The position numbers and the translations under genes are program-made. The notes beneath the pieces were generated by a model. That model did no database searches and was not told the origin of the DNA. It saw only the letters and a program-made list of their open reading frames with translations. Positions 62,652 to 64,000 of a stretch of 64,000 nt of DNA are shown here, in pieces. The stretch's first letter is position 1; the number at the start of each line of letters is the position of its first letter. The stretch covers positions 124,001-188,000 of the forward strand of contig JBMNGN010000002.1 in NCBI GenBank assembly GCA_050949865.1, read 5' to 3'. Source of the DNA: JBMNGN01 sp050949865 (GTDB taxonomy: Bacteria > Bacillota > Syntrophomonadia > Syntrophomonadales > Syntrophomonadaceae).

Positions 62652-64000
<1,349 letters not shown>

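Overview
The window looks like a chromosomal segment of an anaerobic, low-to-mid-GC Gram-positive bacterium of the Clostridia. A syntrophic or fatty-acid-oxidising lineage such as the Syntrophomonadaceae or Peptococcaceae would fit. This is inferred from the gene content: TAXI-type TRAP transport, acyl-CoA dehydrogenase, CoA transferases, enoyl-CoA hydratase, a tungsten-type aldehyde ferredoxin oxidoreductase, pyruvate formate-lyase and a stalk-domain surface protein. Shine-Dalgarno sites are strong (GGAGG) and TTG/GTG starts are common. I cannot fix the genus from the sequence by eye.

Layout. 1-6.9 kb: two TAXI solute-binding proteins followed by two paralogous fused TRAP permeases. The first permease is broken by two nearby indels. 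7.2-9.1 kb: a long acyl-CoA dehydrogenase. 9.2-11.1 kb: two shortened CaiB/BaiF CoA-transferase genes flanking a UPF0173 hydrolase. 11.1-20.2 kb is a mobile-element graveyard: an IS1634-like remnant; a DUF6431 + DDE transposase + ExeA/TniB-like ATPase transposon; inside its transposase gene, a complete three-recombinase (RIT-type) element with 33-bp terminal inverted repeats; a remnant of an AAA_13/RloC-like defence gene; and a decayed IS3-family element. 20.6-36.4 kb: ordinary metabolic genes (nagB, cysK, thioesterase, YbaK, enoyl-CoA hydratase, alpha/beta hydrolase), gene fragments (SWIM, trpB, IS256), a repeat-rich ligand-binding protein, two toxin-antitoxin pairs, a tRNA-Ala and several very small genes.

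36.4-49.2 kb: pyruvate formate-lyase with its activase, a flavin reductase-like protein, a peptidoglycan-binding/LysM/beta-propeller protein, an aldehyde ferredoxin oxidoreductase, a MarR-MATE efflux operon, and a run of a TPP enzyme, a MoaD-like protein, a nitroreductase and a VOC protein. 49.5-59.8 kb: oligoendopeptidase F, then a mannose-polymer gene set. That set comprises mannose-1-phosphate guanylyltransferase, phosphomannomutase, a GT4 glycosyltransferase, a probable (alpha/alpha) toroid protein and, convergently, a 1176-residue protein joining an N-terminal GT-A-like glycosyltransferase to a C-terminal GH130 mannoside phosphorylase. Synthesis of GDP-mannose, polymer building and phosphorolytic recovery could thus sit in one locus, like a bacterial mannan store; this is inference.

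60-64 kb: an initiator tRNA on the minus strand, two tandem consensus rRNA promoters, a 16S gene with a large helical insert in V1, a spacer without tRNA genes, and the 5' part of 23S. The 16S insert and the visible 23S share small GAATTCGC-type palindromes.

The strongest candidates for new biology are the GT-unknown-GH130 fusion with its mannose cluster and the RIT element nested in a Tn7/Tn5053-like transposase gene, which also has a perfect palindrome at one end.
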